64,000 nucleotides of DNA, from the NCBI GenBank assembly GCA_016179685.1, contig JACPCR010000051.1, positions 134,323 through 198,322 of the forward strand, given 5' to 3'. Source of the DNA: Planctomycetota bacterium. Its GTDB lineage: Bacteria > Planctomycetota > PUPC01 > JACPCR01. The position numbers were made by a program, and so were the translations under genes. This document shows positions 44,701 through 52,306 of this stretch, piece after piece (within the stretch, counting starts at the first letter, position 1; each line of letters begins with the position of its first letter). The notes below the pieces were generated by a model. It worked only from the letters and a program-made list of their open reading frames with translations. It searched no databases and was not told the DNA's origin.

Positions 44701-47700
44701 CCCCTGGCACGCGGGATACCGCCTCTGGGACCTTCTGGTGCGGACGGGCAATCTTCCGGCCGCTCAGGGCTTCTGCCAGATTTGGCTCAACAAGTTCGAG
44801 AACCATCCGCAGAAGCCGGACATGCTGTACCGGCTGGCGGAGACGCGGCGGCTTCTGGGCCAGCAGAACGAGGCGGAGCGCGTGCAGGCTCTGGCCACGT
44901 TCCAGCAGCTCCAGAGGGATTTCCCGGCTTCGGGAGGCACGATCAACGCCATCCAGAACGTCATCGGCAACTACCCCATCGCCGACGCGCTCGAGATGGT
45001 GAACCAGTGGGAGAAGGACAATCCGCGCCACGACGCCACGGCGGTCTTCCTCTGGCCCCTCGGATACCGCATGGAATCGGACAAGGAGTACGGGGTCGAG
45101 AAGGCCATGGACCTTTACCGCCGCGTCTGGAACGACTACCGCTCGAAATGGGCGGAGAATCTCTATGCCTTCGACCGCCTCGGCAACCACCTCTGGTCCC
45201 AGAAGAAGTACGCCGAGGCCACGGCCCTCTATGGCCAGGTCATGAACCATTTCGGCGGCAACGGGCACGGTCAGATCGTCACCGCCTGGCATCGGTTCGC
45301 CCAGCAGTATGGGAGCGAGGTGTTCTTCCAGACCGAGGTGGATTCGACGCATCCGCAATTTGACAAGGCCCGGCTGACCGACGGGCAGACGAACGGCAAC
45401 CAGGGCCATCCGAGCTGGACCTGGTGTTCCGCGGACACGGCCGAGGACCACTGGGTGGACTGCCTCCTGCCAGCTCCCGAAGAACTGAGGATGGTCCAGG
45501 TCTGGTGGGGGCACGAAGGACAGCTCCCGCGGCAAGTCAAGCTGCAGGTCCGGGAGGGTGAACGTTACCTCGATGCCCCGGGCCACGAGGCCTTCCAGTC
45601 GCCCGGGTCGCCGCTCACGACCTGGATGCTGCCGCGGGTGAAGGCGGACCGGCTGCGCCTGCTGCTGAAGGCCGGCGGGGGCCCCGAGGCCAGACCCGGC
45701 ATCCTCCAAGTGGCCGAAATCCGTATCTCCCGGCACGTCAGAGACGACCTCTGGACGCCCCTCGAGGCGCATTACCGCCGCATGATGTCCGCCTATGCCC
45801 ATACCGGCGAGCACTGGAACGCTGGCCTCGCCCTCTCCCAGGCGTGCGCCGGGCGCGAAGAATTCCTCCAGGCCGATATCGAGCTCCAGAAGCTCCTCTA
45901 TGCCCTGCCGGTCAACCACGCCTGGTTCTGGGACGCCGCCGTCCAGGAAGCCAAGGCGCGGATGGACCGTCAGCGCTACGGCGAGGCCGCAGCCGTCTTC
46001 CGGACGCTGCTCAACCGTCACCGGGGCATCGATTCGACCCGCCGCATGGATGCCGAACGCTTGATGGGCCAGTGCCTGAGCAAGTCGGGTGAAGATTACG
46101 CGGCCATTGATCCCAACCTCCCCGAATCGGGCCTCCTCTGGGGCAACGTCTTCGCCCGGAACGGCGAGGAGGACCTCGCCTGGGACCGGTTCGAGCAGAA
46201 CCGGTCCCTCTTTCCCGAGCACCAGCACAAGCTGTCCTTCGAATACATCGGCCTGATCGCCCGCCGGCTGCTGGCCCGCAAGGAGACGGCCGCCGCCATC
46301 GACGTCTGCAAACAGTTCCTGATCAAGCGCAAGGACGACCGGCAGGTCACGGACTCCGAGCGCGCCCAGATTCAGCTCCTCATCGGCGACGCCCATTACC
46401 GGGACGAACGCTACGAGATCGCCCGCGAGGAATACAACACCGTCCTCACGCTCCCCGAGTACCGCCACCTGCCCGAGGCGGTCGAGGCCCGGTTCAAGGT
46501 CGCCACCACCCTCATGTCGCAGAAAATCTTCGGCAAGGCCGAAGAAATCTTCAACGAGTTGACGAGAAACCCGAACGAGGATACGAACGCCCGGGCGCAC
46601 CTCATGCTCGGCATCCTCTATCACGCCCAGGATGAGCGCAAGAAGGCCGAAGAGAAGTTCAAGGAGGTGCTGGCGCTGGCCCCGCGAAGCGAGACCGCTG
46701 ACGAGATCATCTACCGGCTCGGCATCGTCTACCAGGAGGGCAAGAAGTACAAGGAGGCGCTGGACGCCCTGCGCCTCATCGGCGCCTGGTCCGGCGACAG
46801 CAAGAAGGTGGTCGAGCCCGGCCGCATGCTGCGGGTCCGCTTGAGCGACCGCGACCTGACCATCGCCCGCGGGGCCACTGAAGTCCCCGTCCTCGTCACC
46901 ACCTCCGCCGGCGATCGCGAGCGCGTCCTGCTCGAAAAGTCCGAGGTCGGCCGCGGCCTCTTCGTCGCCGAGGTCGAAACCGTCCTCGGCACCCCCACCC
47001 CGGACGACCGCAAGCTCCAGGTCATGGGACGGGACACGATCACCTACCGGTACGATCCCCAGTGGGCGAAAGATTTCAAGATTCTGGACCAGGACGCGCC
47101 TCCGCCGGTCATCACCATCGCCGCGGACGCGACCCTCAAGATTTCGCCGACGGAGATCAAGGAGGAGGAGGAGACGAAGATCAGCCCTGACCTTTTTGTC
47201 GGCGAGGAGCCGAAGCGCAGGGGTTACCGCCTCTTCCGCGATGAGAAGCAGATCAAGCCGGGAAACAACGTCTACATCCGGGTGCTGGACGGTGACCAGG
47301 ACGTTTCGGACCAGGCGGACCGGGTGGAATGCACGGCGGAGGCGTCGAGCGGGGACACGGTGATCTTCCCGCTGATGGAGACGGGGCCGCACACGGGCAT
47401 TTTCAAGGGGGCGCTGGCGACGGGTGCGCGGCCGCCCGACGCCCTCGCCTCGGACTCCACCGAGGGCCGCGAGGCCTGGTACGCCATCGATGGCGACGCG
47501 AGCGCCCGGTCCTCCTGGGTCGGCACGCTCGATGCCCGGGCCCCCAAGTGGATTCGGATCGACCTCAAGGAGGTCTACCGCCTCTCCCGTTTCGAATGGA
47601 ACGTGGGCGTCGGCATCGATCCGAAGGAGGACCGCGCCCCCATCCGCTACGTGATCGAGGGCTCACGGGACAAGCTGACGTGGTTTCCCATCGCCGAGGA

Positions 47701-50629
47701 GCCGCCGAAGCAAGGACTCCGCATCCGCGGCGCCGTGGGAATCTGGGACCCCGATGGCCTCCGTCACCTGGGAACCACCCCGGAGGCCATGCTCGAAGGC
47801 GACGACAATACCACTTCCCGATGGGTCGGCAAGGATAACCAGGCCGAATGGGTCATCGACGTCGACCTCGGACAGATCACCGAGGTCCTGCAGACCGTCC
47901 TCCGCAACCACGATCAACAATACGAGGTGAAACAGTACGCCTTGTACACGGAGAAGGAAATAGGAAAGTATCCGGGCCAGGATCGGGGCCTGGACCGCTG
48001 GGTCATGGCTTACCGTTCCCCTGTCTTCGACCAGCCGCGGGCGGACACGGTGGACTTCACCGTGCCGGCGCAGCCCAAGCCGGACCAGCGATCACAGCCC
48101 CTGAAAAGCCGCTACCTGCGGCTCGTCATCTCCCAGGCCTTCCAGTCCCACCCGGAGATCGGCGAGCTCGAGATCACGCCGCGGCTCGACTTCCAGATGG
48201 AAAAAAGCAACGAGGGGATCGGCGCATCCTTCCGCTTCAGCGGCGTCGAAGCGCGCTTCGTCCGCATGACGGTCCACGAGTTTCATAACGACGCGCCTGC
48301 CATCGCTTCGATCACCATCAATGACCATGAGGGCAGACGCCTCGTCCCCACCGGGCAGAACCTCCGCGAGCTCGCCGCCAATACGGTCCTCGAACTGACC
48401 CCCGGCGACGAGATCACGGTCTCCTACCGCGACGAGAAAAACATCCATCCCGGCGAGCCCAAGATTTACCGGGAATCCCTTTCTGCCACCTTCTTCAATG
48501 GGCTGGTGCGGCCCATCGTCCACGAGTGGATCGAAGACGAGCAGGGCAACCGCCACATGCGGGACCACATGGTGCGGCGCATCCGGCCCGGTGACCGGTT
48601 CATCGTCCAGCTCATTGACTACGACGAGGACAAGACCGACGGGATCGACAAGCTTTCCTTCACGGTGACGTCGAGCACGGGGCAGACGAAGGAATTCGAG
48701 GCCCGGGAGACCGACCCTTACAGCGGGGTGTTCACCAAGGAAGTGGACACTTCGCCCGAGGAGAAGAGCGGGGCCGTGACGGTGGGCGAGGGCCAGTCCC
48801 TGACACTGTCCTACGTGGACGTGGACAATACGGACCCGGGCAATCGGACGCCGCGCACGTCGAGCCTGGACGTGGCGGTCCCTACGCCCGGCAAGGTGCG
48901 CATCCTGCCCAATCTGCGGACGGACTACATGTCCCGTGAAACGGCGGAGAGCGGCGACCGGCCTCAGAAGCTCGTAGCCGTGGAAAGGGACATGGAGGTG
49001 GAGGTGGTTGACCCTGATGCCGCGCTCCACAGCGGAAACACGGTCAAGGTCCGCCTGGCAACCACTTCCGGGACCGAGATCGACGTCGAATGCGCCATCC
49101 TGGGCGGGGGCCTGGCCTCCGGCGCCTTCTCGGGCTACCGCGAATATCACCGGGCCCTCGTCAATGCCCTGGACGTCGGGCTCTTCCGAGGCCGGATTCG
49201 CGTCGTCCTCGGCGATAAGAAGTCCCCCACCCAAAGGGTCCAAGCCACCAGCTTCGGCGAGCAGGAGTTCGAATTCAGCCGCGGCAAAAAAAAGAAGCTC
49301 GAAGGCCCCACCGTGGACGTCCTCAACGTCATGGGCGGAGACACCATCAACGCTCGTTACGCGGACGAACTCACCCCGGACAACCCGCTCCCCACGGACC
49401 GCTATGACTCCGCCCGGATACTTTCCGACGCCGAATTCGGCATCTTCGACGACGAGTTCGAGAACCGGGTGGAATCCGTGCACGTGGGCGAAAAATTCTA
49501 TCTCCAGGTGATCGATCCGGACATGGACCGGAGCGAGGAGCGGGACACGGTGATGGTGACGCTGCAAGCCACGTTTGACGAGGGGGCCGGGGACACGCTC
49601 GCACAGCCTCTCGTCGAGACGCTGTCGCACAGCGGCATCTTTACCGCCAGCGTCCCCATTGTCTGCGCCGACTCGGCGACGCCCGCCAACGACTCCCTCG
49701 AGGCCAACTTCGGCAGCCGTATCCGGGCGGTCTATTTCGACAAGTACAACACCAAGTCCGGCGTCGATGCCGTGGAGCTCGACGCCGCCGTCGAGGTGGT
49801 CACCGGTACCGACGGCGAGATGATGGCCTTCAGTCGGCGGTTTCCCACCGACGACATGGCGACGGAGACCCAGTTCCGGATCGGCGAGTGCTACTATTAC
49901 TTGGGCAAGGAGCACGTCGAGCTCAAGCAGTCCGACGCGGGACTGAAGGAGCTTTCCGAAGGCCAGGAGATTCTCTCGGAGCTCCTGGTCCACCACCCGG
50001 ATTCCGCGATGGTGGACCAGATCGGCTACCTCCTGGGCAACATCGCGCAGGAGCAGAACAAGTGGGAGGACGCCATCCTGACCTACCGGAGGATCACCCG
50101 GGACTTTCCCGAGAGCATCGTGGCGCCCGACGCACAGTACAAAATCGCCATGTGCTATGAGAAGAAAGGGGATTTCGACCTGGCCTGCGAGGAATACGTG
50201 CGCCTGGCTTACAAGTACCCGGACAGCCCCCTCGTTTCCGATTCCATGATTCGCATTGGACTTTATTACTTCAACAAGAAGAAATACGACGTGGCCCTCC
50301 AGGTCTTTCTCCGCTTCACCAGCAAGTTTCCCGAGCACGCGAGCGTCCAGAAGGTCGCTTTCAAGATCGGGCTCTGCTACATCCTCAGCGAGCAGTTCCT
50401 GCCGGGCGGAGAATATTTCAAGTCGTTCGTGGAAAAGTTTCCCGACAGCGACCTGAAGCCTGCGGCGCTCTACTGGGCGGGCGACAGCTTCCTGAAGGGA
50501 AACGATCCCCGCCACAGCTACCAGATGTTCAAGCGTTGCATCTGGGACTTCCCGGAAACCAAGTGGGCCAAGTACTCCCGCGGCCGCCTCACCGCTCCCG
50601 TCTTCGACCGCATCCAGGAAAACGAATAG
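41741..50629 (+). CDS. Giant secreted TPR/discoidin/beta-sandwich protein (2962 residues)
   Basis: One uninterrupted frame. A signal peptide (LAPAVLASSLSILSLYAEDL) is followed by TPR arrays to about residue 600. A jelly-roll stretch lies at about 690-765 (DEMWLFVDGRPAGHHAGAGQ). More TPRs follow, then discoidin (F5/8 C)-like domains at about 1200-1340 and 1905-2130 (GREAWYAIDGDASARSSWVG, DDNTTSRWVGKDNQAEWVID). Repeated beta-sandwich modules have GDxxxVxVxDxDxD and ETxxHTGIF-type motifs (METGPHTGIFKGAL, ETDPYSGVFTKEV, ETLSHSGIFTASV). A final YbgF-like TPR block spans about 2700-2950. No anchor or sorting signal was recognised at the C-terminus. It is probably a surface or periplasmic scaffold or adhesin that binds glycans or other envelope proteins. 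Confidence 0.85.
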   Translation: MSWRRILAPAVLASSLSILSLYAEDLYEEGIRHAAFAEYRQAREKFQEFIEKNPGDPRVTDARFRLADQFLALGSILEAATVYETILAGQPPEEVEVRARLQIARCLEARGEFLRAMAKYKEYLRRYRDSKDVHETWFYVARLYRHTLGLYADAERELLMLLAHSAGHPKNAPVLWELAELYRHHLKNLRRAQEVYAELYTQFPRDALAAQAMVQSAYLLEEGGIQDWSRAVLEYRKYFEAYPQAEDLPDRLARVAWIYRDRLNQFQNAIDAYDKALAARPGPALLWERAVAVQRTGKPEALVPAYQLILDRYPESREALQASLGLARQLWDLGKRDESIQSMEAMLQKWPGDVNVWWEFSHRLREHKRWDRSVEVYDLILKTWPNWNPGDVFVYKSWSYLNRHDGARARQAEAEKEGKADAAAEAKAEAEKALEGAAEALRPLWTLWKGHADPQVKALWHLGYEIHYSRARRYPEAIAILEQLIRSWPDYGHWPNKDHALRWLCESQVAHSQSLDAAAAFLRDALARNRYSENLRNGIAEVMRRYNERKEFQKAIDLSPAVLSVPQTGYGEAWTLYYLAEAYGGLAASAGPQSSQLQQKQLEAYARLDAVRRDGNMGGIHGVIDQRRQDTIQPLLRAQSLVIEPVAEMRFKQDPEGDEDKAWAVAALDETWKPSRLGQDWGNFDGFGWFALDVAATGSREEYRVTFSNVDDEMWLFVDGRPAGHHAGAGQPFTLSFDPEKIDGHFRLAVKVRDAGGPGGILGPMTLEKPRMFGEQEALNIALARHALGRDADALMDYQEWIQNLPKESEKRDRVIPFQNWIYAAQNNLERLAANPPVKPSAEYLVLLGLVQERQGRHDQAEMSLKKAIQVDELDRNSYLALARFYERRNNWKEAHDTYLRLMDVMRGAPDEGHFKAYLVSLTNDRWGNRGRARELIAKYVQEYPDSPAWNRLYADHLYDYDPRDAQTNATAITHYQKWYLMNDGLDPWHAGYRLWDLLVRTGNLPAAQGFCQIWLNKFENHPQKPDMLYRLAETRRLLGQQNEAERVQALATFQQLQRDFPASGGTINAIQNVIGNYPIADALEMVNQWEKDNPRHDATAVFLWPLGYRMESDKEYGVEKAMDLYRRVWNDYRSKWAENLYAFDRLGNHLWSQKKYAEATALYGQVMNHFGGNGHGQIVTAWHRFAQQYGSEVFFQTEVDSTHPQFDKARLTDGQTNGNQGHPSWTWCSADTAEDHWVDCLLPAPEELRMVQVWWGHEGQLPRQVKLQVREGERYLDAPGHEAFQSPGSPLTTWMLPRVKADRLRLLLKAGGGPEARPGILQVAEIRISRHVRDDLWTPLEAHYRRMMSAYAHTGEHWNAGLALSQACAGREEFLQADIELQKLLYALPVNHAWFWDAAVQEAKARMDRQRYGEAAAVFRTLLNRHRGIDSTRRMDAERLMGQCLSKSGEDYAAIDPNLPESGLLWGNVFARNGEEDLAWDRFEQNRSLFPEHQHKLSFEYIGLIARRLLARKETAAAIDVCKQFLIKRKDDRQVTDSERAQIQLLIGDAHYRDERYEIAREEYNTVLTLPEYRHLPEAVEARFKVATTLMSQKIFGKAEEIFNELTRNPNEDTNARAHLMLGILYHAQDERKKAEEKFKEVLALAPRSETADEIIYRLGIVYQEGKKYKEALDALRLIGAWSGDSKKVVEPGRMLRVRLSDRDLTIARGATEVPVLVTTSAGDRERVLLEKSEVGRGLFVAEVETVLGTPTPDDRKLQVMGRDTITYRYDPQWAKDFKILDQDAPPPVITIAADATLKISPTEIKEEEETKISPDLFVGEEPKRRGYRLFRDEKQIKPGNNVYIRVLDGDQDVSDQADRVECTAEASSGDTVIFPLMETGPHTGIFKGALATGARPPDALASDSTEGREAWYAIDGDASARSSWVGTLDARAPKWIRIDLKEVYRLSRFEWNVGVGIDPKEDRAPIRYVIEGSRDKLTWFPIAEEPPKQGLRIRGAVGIWDPDGLRHLGTTPEAMLEGDDNTTSRWVGKDNQAEWVIDVDLGQITEVLQTVLRNHDQQYEVKQYALYTEKEIGKYPGQDRGLDRWVMAYRSPVFDQPRADTVDFTVPAQPKPDQRSQPLKSRYLRLVISQAFQSHPEIGELEITPRLDFQMEKSNEGIGASFRFSGVEARFVRMTVHEFHNDAPAIASITINDHEGRRLVPTGQNLRELAANTVLELTPGDEITVSYRDEKNIHPGEPKIYRESLSATFFNGLVRPIVHEWIEDEQGNRHMRDHMVRRIRPGDRFIVQLIDYDEDKTDGIDKLSFTVTSSTGQTKEFEARETDPYSGVFTKEVDTSPEEKSGAVTVGEGQSLTLSYVDVDNTDPGNRTPRTSSLDVAVPTPGKVRILPNLRTDYMSRETAESGDRPQKLVAVERDMEVEVVDPDAALHSGNTVKVRLATTSGTEIDVECAILGGGLASGAFSGYREYHRALVNALDVGLFRGRIRVVLGDKKSPTQRVQATSFGEQEFEFSRGKKKKLEGPTVDVLNVMGGDTINARYADELTPDNPLPTDRYDSARILSDAEFGIFDDEFENRVESVHVGEKFYLQVIDPDMDRSEERDTVMVTLQATFDEGAGDTLAQPLVETLSHSGIFTASVPIVCADSATPANDSLEANFGSRIRAVYFDKYNTKSGVDAVELDAAVEVVTGTDGEMMAFSRRFPTDDMATETQFRIGECYYYLGKEHVELKQSDAGLKELSEGQEILSELLVHHPDSAMVDQIGYLLGNIAQEQNKWEDAILTYRRITRDFPESIVAPDAQYKIAMCYEKKGDFDLACEEYVRLAYKYPDSPLVSDSMIRIGLYYFNKKKYDVALQVFLRFTSKFPEHASVQKVAFKIGLCYILSEQFLPGGEYFKSFVEKFPDSDLKPAALYWAGDSFLKGNDPRHSYQMFKRCIWDFPETKWAKYSRGRLTAPVFDRIQENE

Positions 50630-50846
50630 CACGACGAGGTTAGATTTTGGCGTAAGTCGTTGGAGTGGGCGCTTTAGTGCTTGGGAAGGGACAAGTAGCG
50701 GAAGCGGGATCCCCAAAGAAGGCCTGCCCCCGGAAGGAATCCCGTTGCGGTGAGGTTTTCTTGCCTCTGTATTCTCTGCGCCCTCCCCGTTGAGCTCCTC
50801 TGTCTCTGCGTCCCCTGCGGTGAGCCTCCCTGACCTCCGCGTCCCT
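50630..50846. repeat. Degenerate CTCTGCGTCCYCTGCGG-type repeat
   Basis: The gap between the convergent giant gene and the oxidoreductase is filled from about 50750 to 50846 with pyrimidine-rich repeats (CTCTGTATTCTCTGCGCC, CTCTGTCTCTGCGTCCCC, GCGGTGAG twice). Such tracts occur widely in environmental genomes and have no known gene product. A shorter relative lies at 29836-29880. Confidence 0.5.
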
Positions 50847-51956
50847 TCACGACGCGTTCAGCGGCAGCTTGACCGGCTTCTTCGTCCGGTAACACTTCAG
50901 CGCCGCGAAGGCGATCTCGTGCGTATGCGCCGCATCCTCCAGGTTGCAGTGCGACTCCCGGTCCGCCAGGATGCAGTCCACGAAATGGTCCATCTGGCCC
51001 TGGAACGGGTGGTGCGTCACCTCGGCGCTGTCCGGCAGGACCGTCGGGATCGTCACCCAGCTTTTCTGGCCCGGATACTTGTGCGACCAGACGCGGTTGT
51101 CCTTGACCGTCCCGTGGCTGCCGAACACCTCGATGGGGAACGTGTACGGCATGATGCAGTCGAAATTGACGGACACCTTTCCGATCACCCCGTTGGTGAA
51201 CTTCACGAGCGCCACCTCGAACCCGTCGTATTCCAGGGGCCCCTTGGCCTTCTTCCAGCGGTTGAGCGTGTAGTCGAATTCTTCATCTCGGCCTTTGCGG
51301 TATCCCCCGGAGTAGGCGAAGACCTCGGAGGGAATCGCCGCCTCGAAGCGGCCGCGCCCGGCGAACCATCGGACCGCGTCGATGGCGTGGCAGCCGCCGA
51401 CCAGGAAGGCGCTGACGCCCGTGCTTTTCTTGCGCGTATCCTCGAAGCCGGACCACCAGCTCCCGATGTCGTGCTGATAATCCGCCTCCGTGGCATAAAT
51501 TTCTCCCAGGGCGTTGTCCTCGATTAACGCCTTGACCGTCTCGAAGAGCGGATTCCAGCGCAGCACGAAGCTGACTACCGTCTTGACGCGGGCCTTGCGG
51601 ACCGCGGACCGCATGGCCTGGATTTCTTTCAAGCTGTTGGCAATCGGCTTCTCGATGACGATGTGCTTGCCCGCCTCCGCCGCGGCGATCGTATTCTCCG
51701 CGTGCACGTGCTGCGGCGTGCAGACGCATACGATGTCCACTCCCTCGTGCCTGAGCGCCCGACCGAGATCGTCATAGAGGCCGATGCCCTCGAGGCCCGC
51801 CTCATCCGCACGGCGTCTGGCACTCTCGAGCTTGCGGCTCGAAACCGCCACGACCTGCGTGTGGGGATTCTTCTGGAATGCCTTGATGTGCTGGGTGCTC
51901 ACCCAACCCGCCCCGTGCACGAGCACGCCCATCTTTCGCTGGTCCTGGCCGGCCAT
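50847..51956 (-). CDS. Gfo/Idh/MocA-family oxidoreductase
   Basis: 369 residues. The NAD(P)-binding Rossmann domain starts with VLVHGAGWVS (about 11-20). The family motif EKP is at 102-104 with Lys103 as the expected catalytic Lys, and GGCHAIDAVRWF at about 198 fits the catalytic-His region. Members oxidise or reduce sugars, inositols and related polyols; the substrate cannot be told. A strong ribosome site (AAGGAGG) precedes ATG 51956. It is cytoplasmic and has a normal length for the family. Its neighbours, beta-helix proteins, suggest a polysaccharide-use context, which is inference. Confidence 0.92.
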   Translation of the reverse strand: MAGQDQRKMGVLVHGAGWVSTQHIKAFQKNPHTQVVAVSSRKLESARRRADEAGLEGIGLYDDLGRALRHEGVDIVCVCTPQHVHAENTIAAAEAGKHIVIEKPIANSLKEIQAMRSAVRKARVKTVVSFVLRWNPLFETVKALIEDNALGEIYATEADYQHDIGSWWSGFEDTRKKSTGVSAFLVGGCHAIDAVRWFAGRGRFEAAIPSEVFAYSGGYRKGRDEEFDYTLNRWKKAKGPLEYDGFEVALVKFTNGVIGKVSVNFDCIMPYTFPIEVFGSHGTVKDNRVWSHKYPGQKSWVTIPTVLPDSAEVTHHPFQGQMDHFVDCILADRESHCNLEDAAHTHEIAFAALKCYRTKKPVKLPLNAS

Positions 51957-52189
51957 GAGAGTCCTCCTTTACTGGAACGCCGCAACTTCGTGTTTTCCAT
52001 CTTGCAGCCGACATCGTAACAAATTTCCTGTGCTTTGTTTTTCCCATCCGCGGCTTTCCCTTTCAGTGGTTGGGTGAACCCGATGCTTGAGGCCAGGGAG
52101 TCAAGCACCGCGTGAGGGCTCTTCCCAGGCCCTGTGGCCGCGAATATACTGGCCATCCCATCCTCGTTATCCGAAATCTGAATTCCCAT
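51899..52189 (-). CDS. Possible small ORF ahead of the oxidoreductase
   Basis: 96 residues starting MGIQISDNEDGMASIFAATG. The reason to list it is an excellent ribosome site, AGGAGGT, 7 nt before the ATG. It ends inside the oxidoreductase gene in another frame, overlapping its first 58 nt. The C-terminal part reads like an out-of-frame continuation (basic, Cys/Trp-rich). It may be a real short gene with a frameshifted end, a leader ORF, or chance. No homologue is recognised. Confidence 0.3.
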   Translation of the reverse strand: MGIQISDNEDGMASIFAATGPGKSPHAVLDSLASSIGFTQPLKGKAADGKNKAQEICYDVGCKMENTKLRRSSKGGLSWPARTSERWACSCTGRVG

Positions 52190-52306
52190 GTCGACACCTC
52201 CTGGCGTCGAAGCCGTCGACTCCGGCGGAATCTCCGCCGCACCTCTTCGGGCCTACCTGGAGACGGACAACGTTCGCAGTGACGTCGTTTGCAAGCGAGA
52301 GGCCAG
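51957..52306. other. Divergent spacer
   Basis: 350 bases between divergent genes. It includes the possible small ORF (51899-52189, minus strand) and must hold promoters for both sides. A short inverted pair GTCGAC occurs near 52192 and 52216. No clear operator or riboswitch was found. Confidence 0.4.

Noticed and set aside
43763..47392. 1209-codon minus-strand frame inside the giant gene, and another of 874 codons at 48092-50716
   Set aside because: Both mirror the codon pattern of the plus-strand TPR/discoidin gene and show no domain, start signal or independent promoter.
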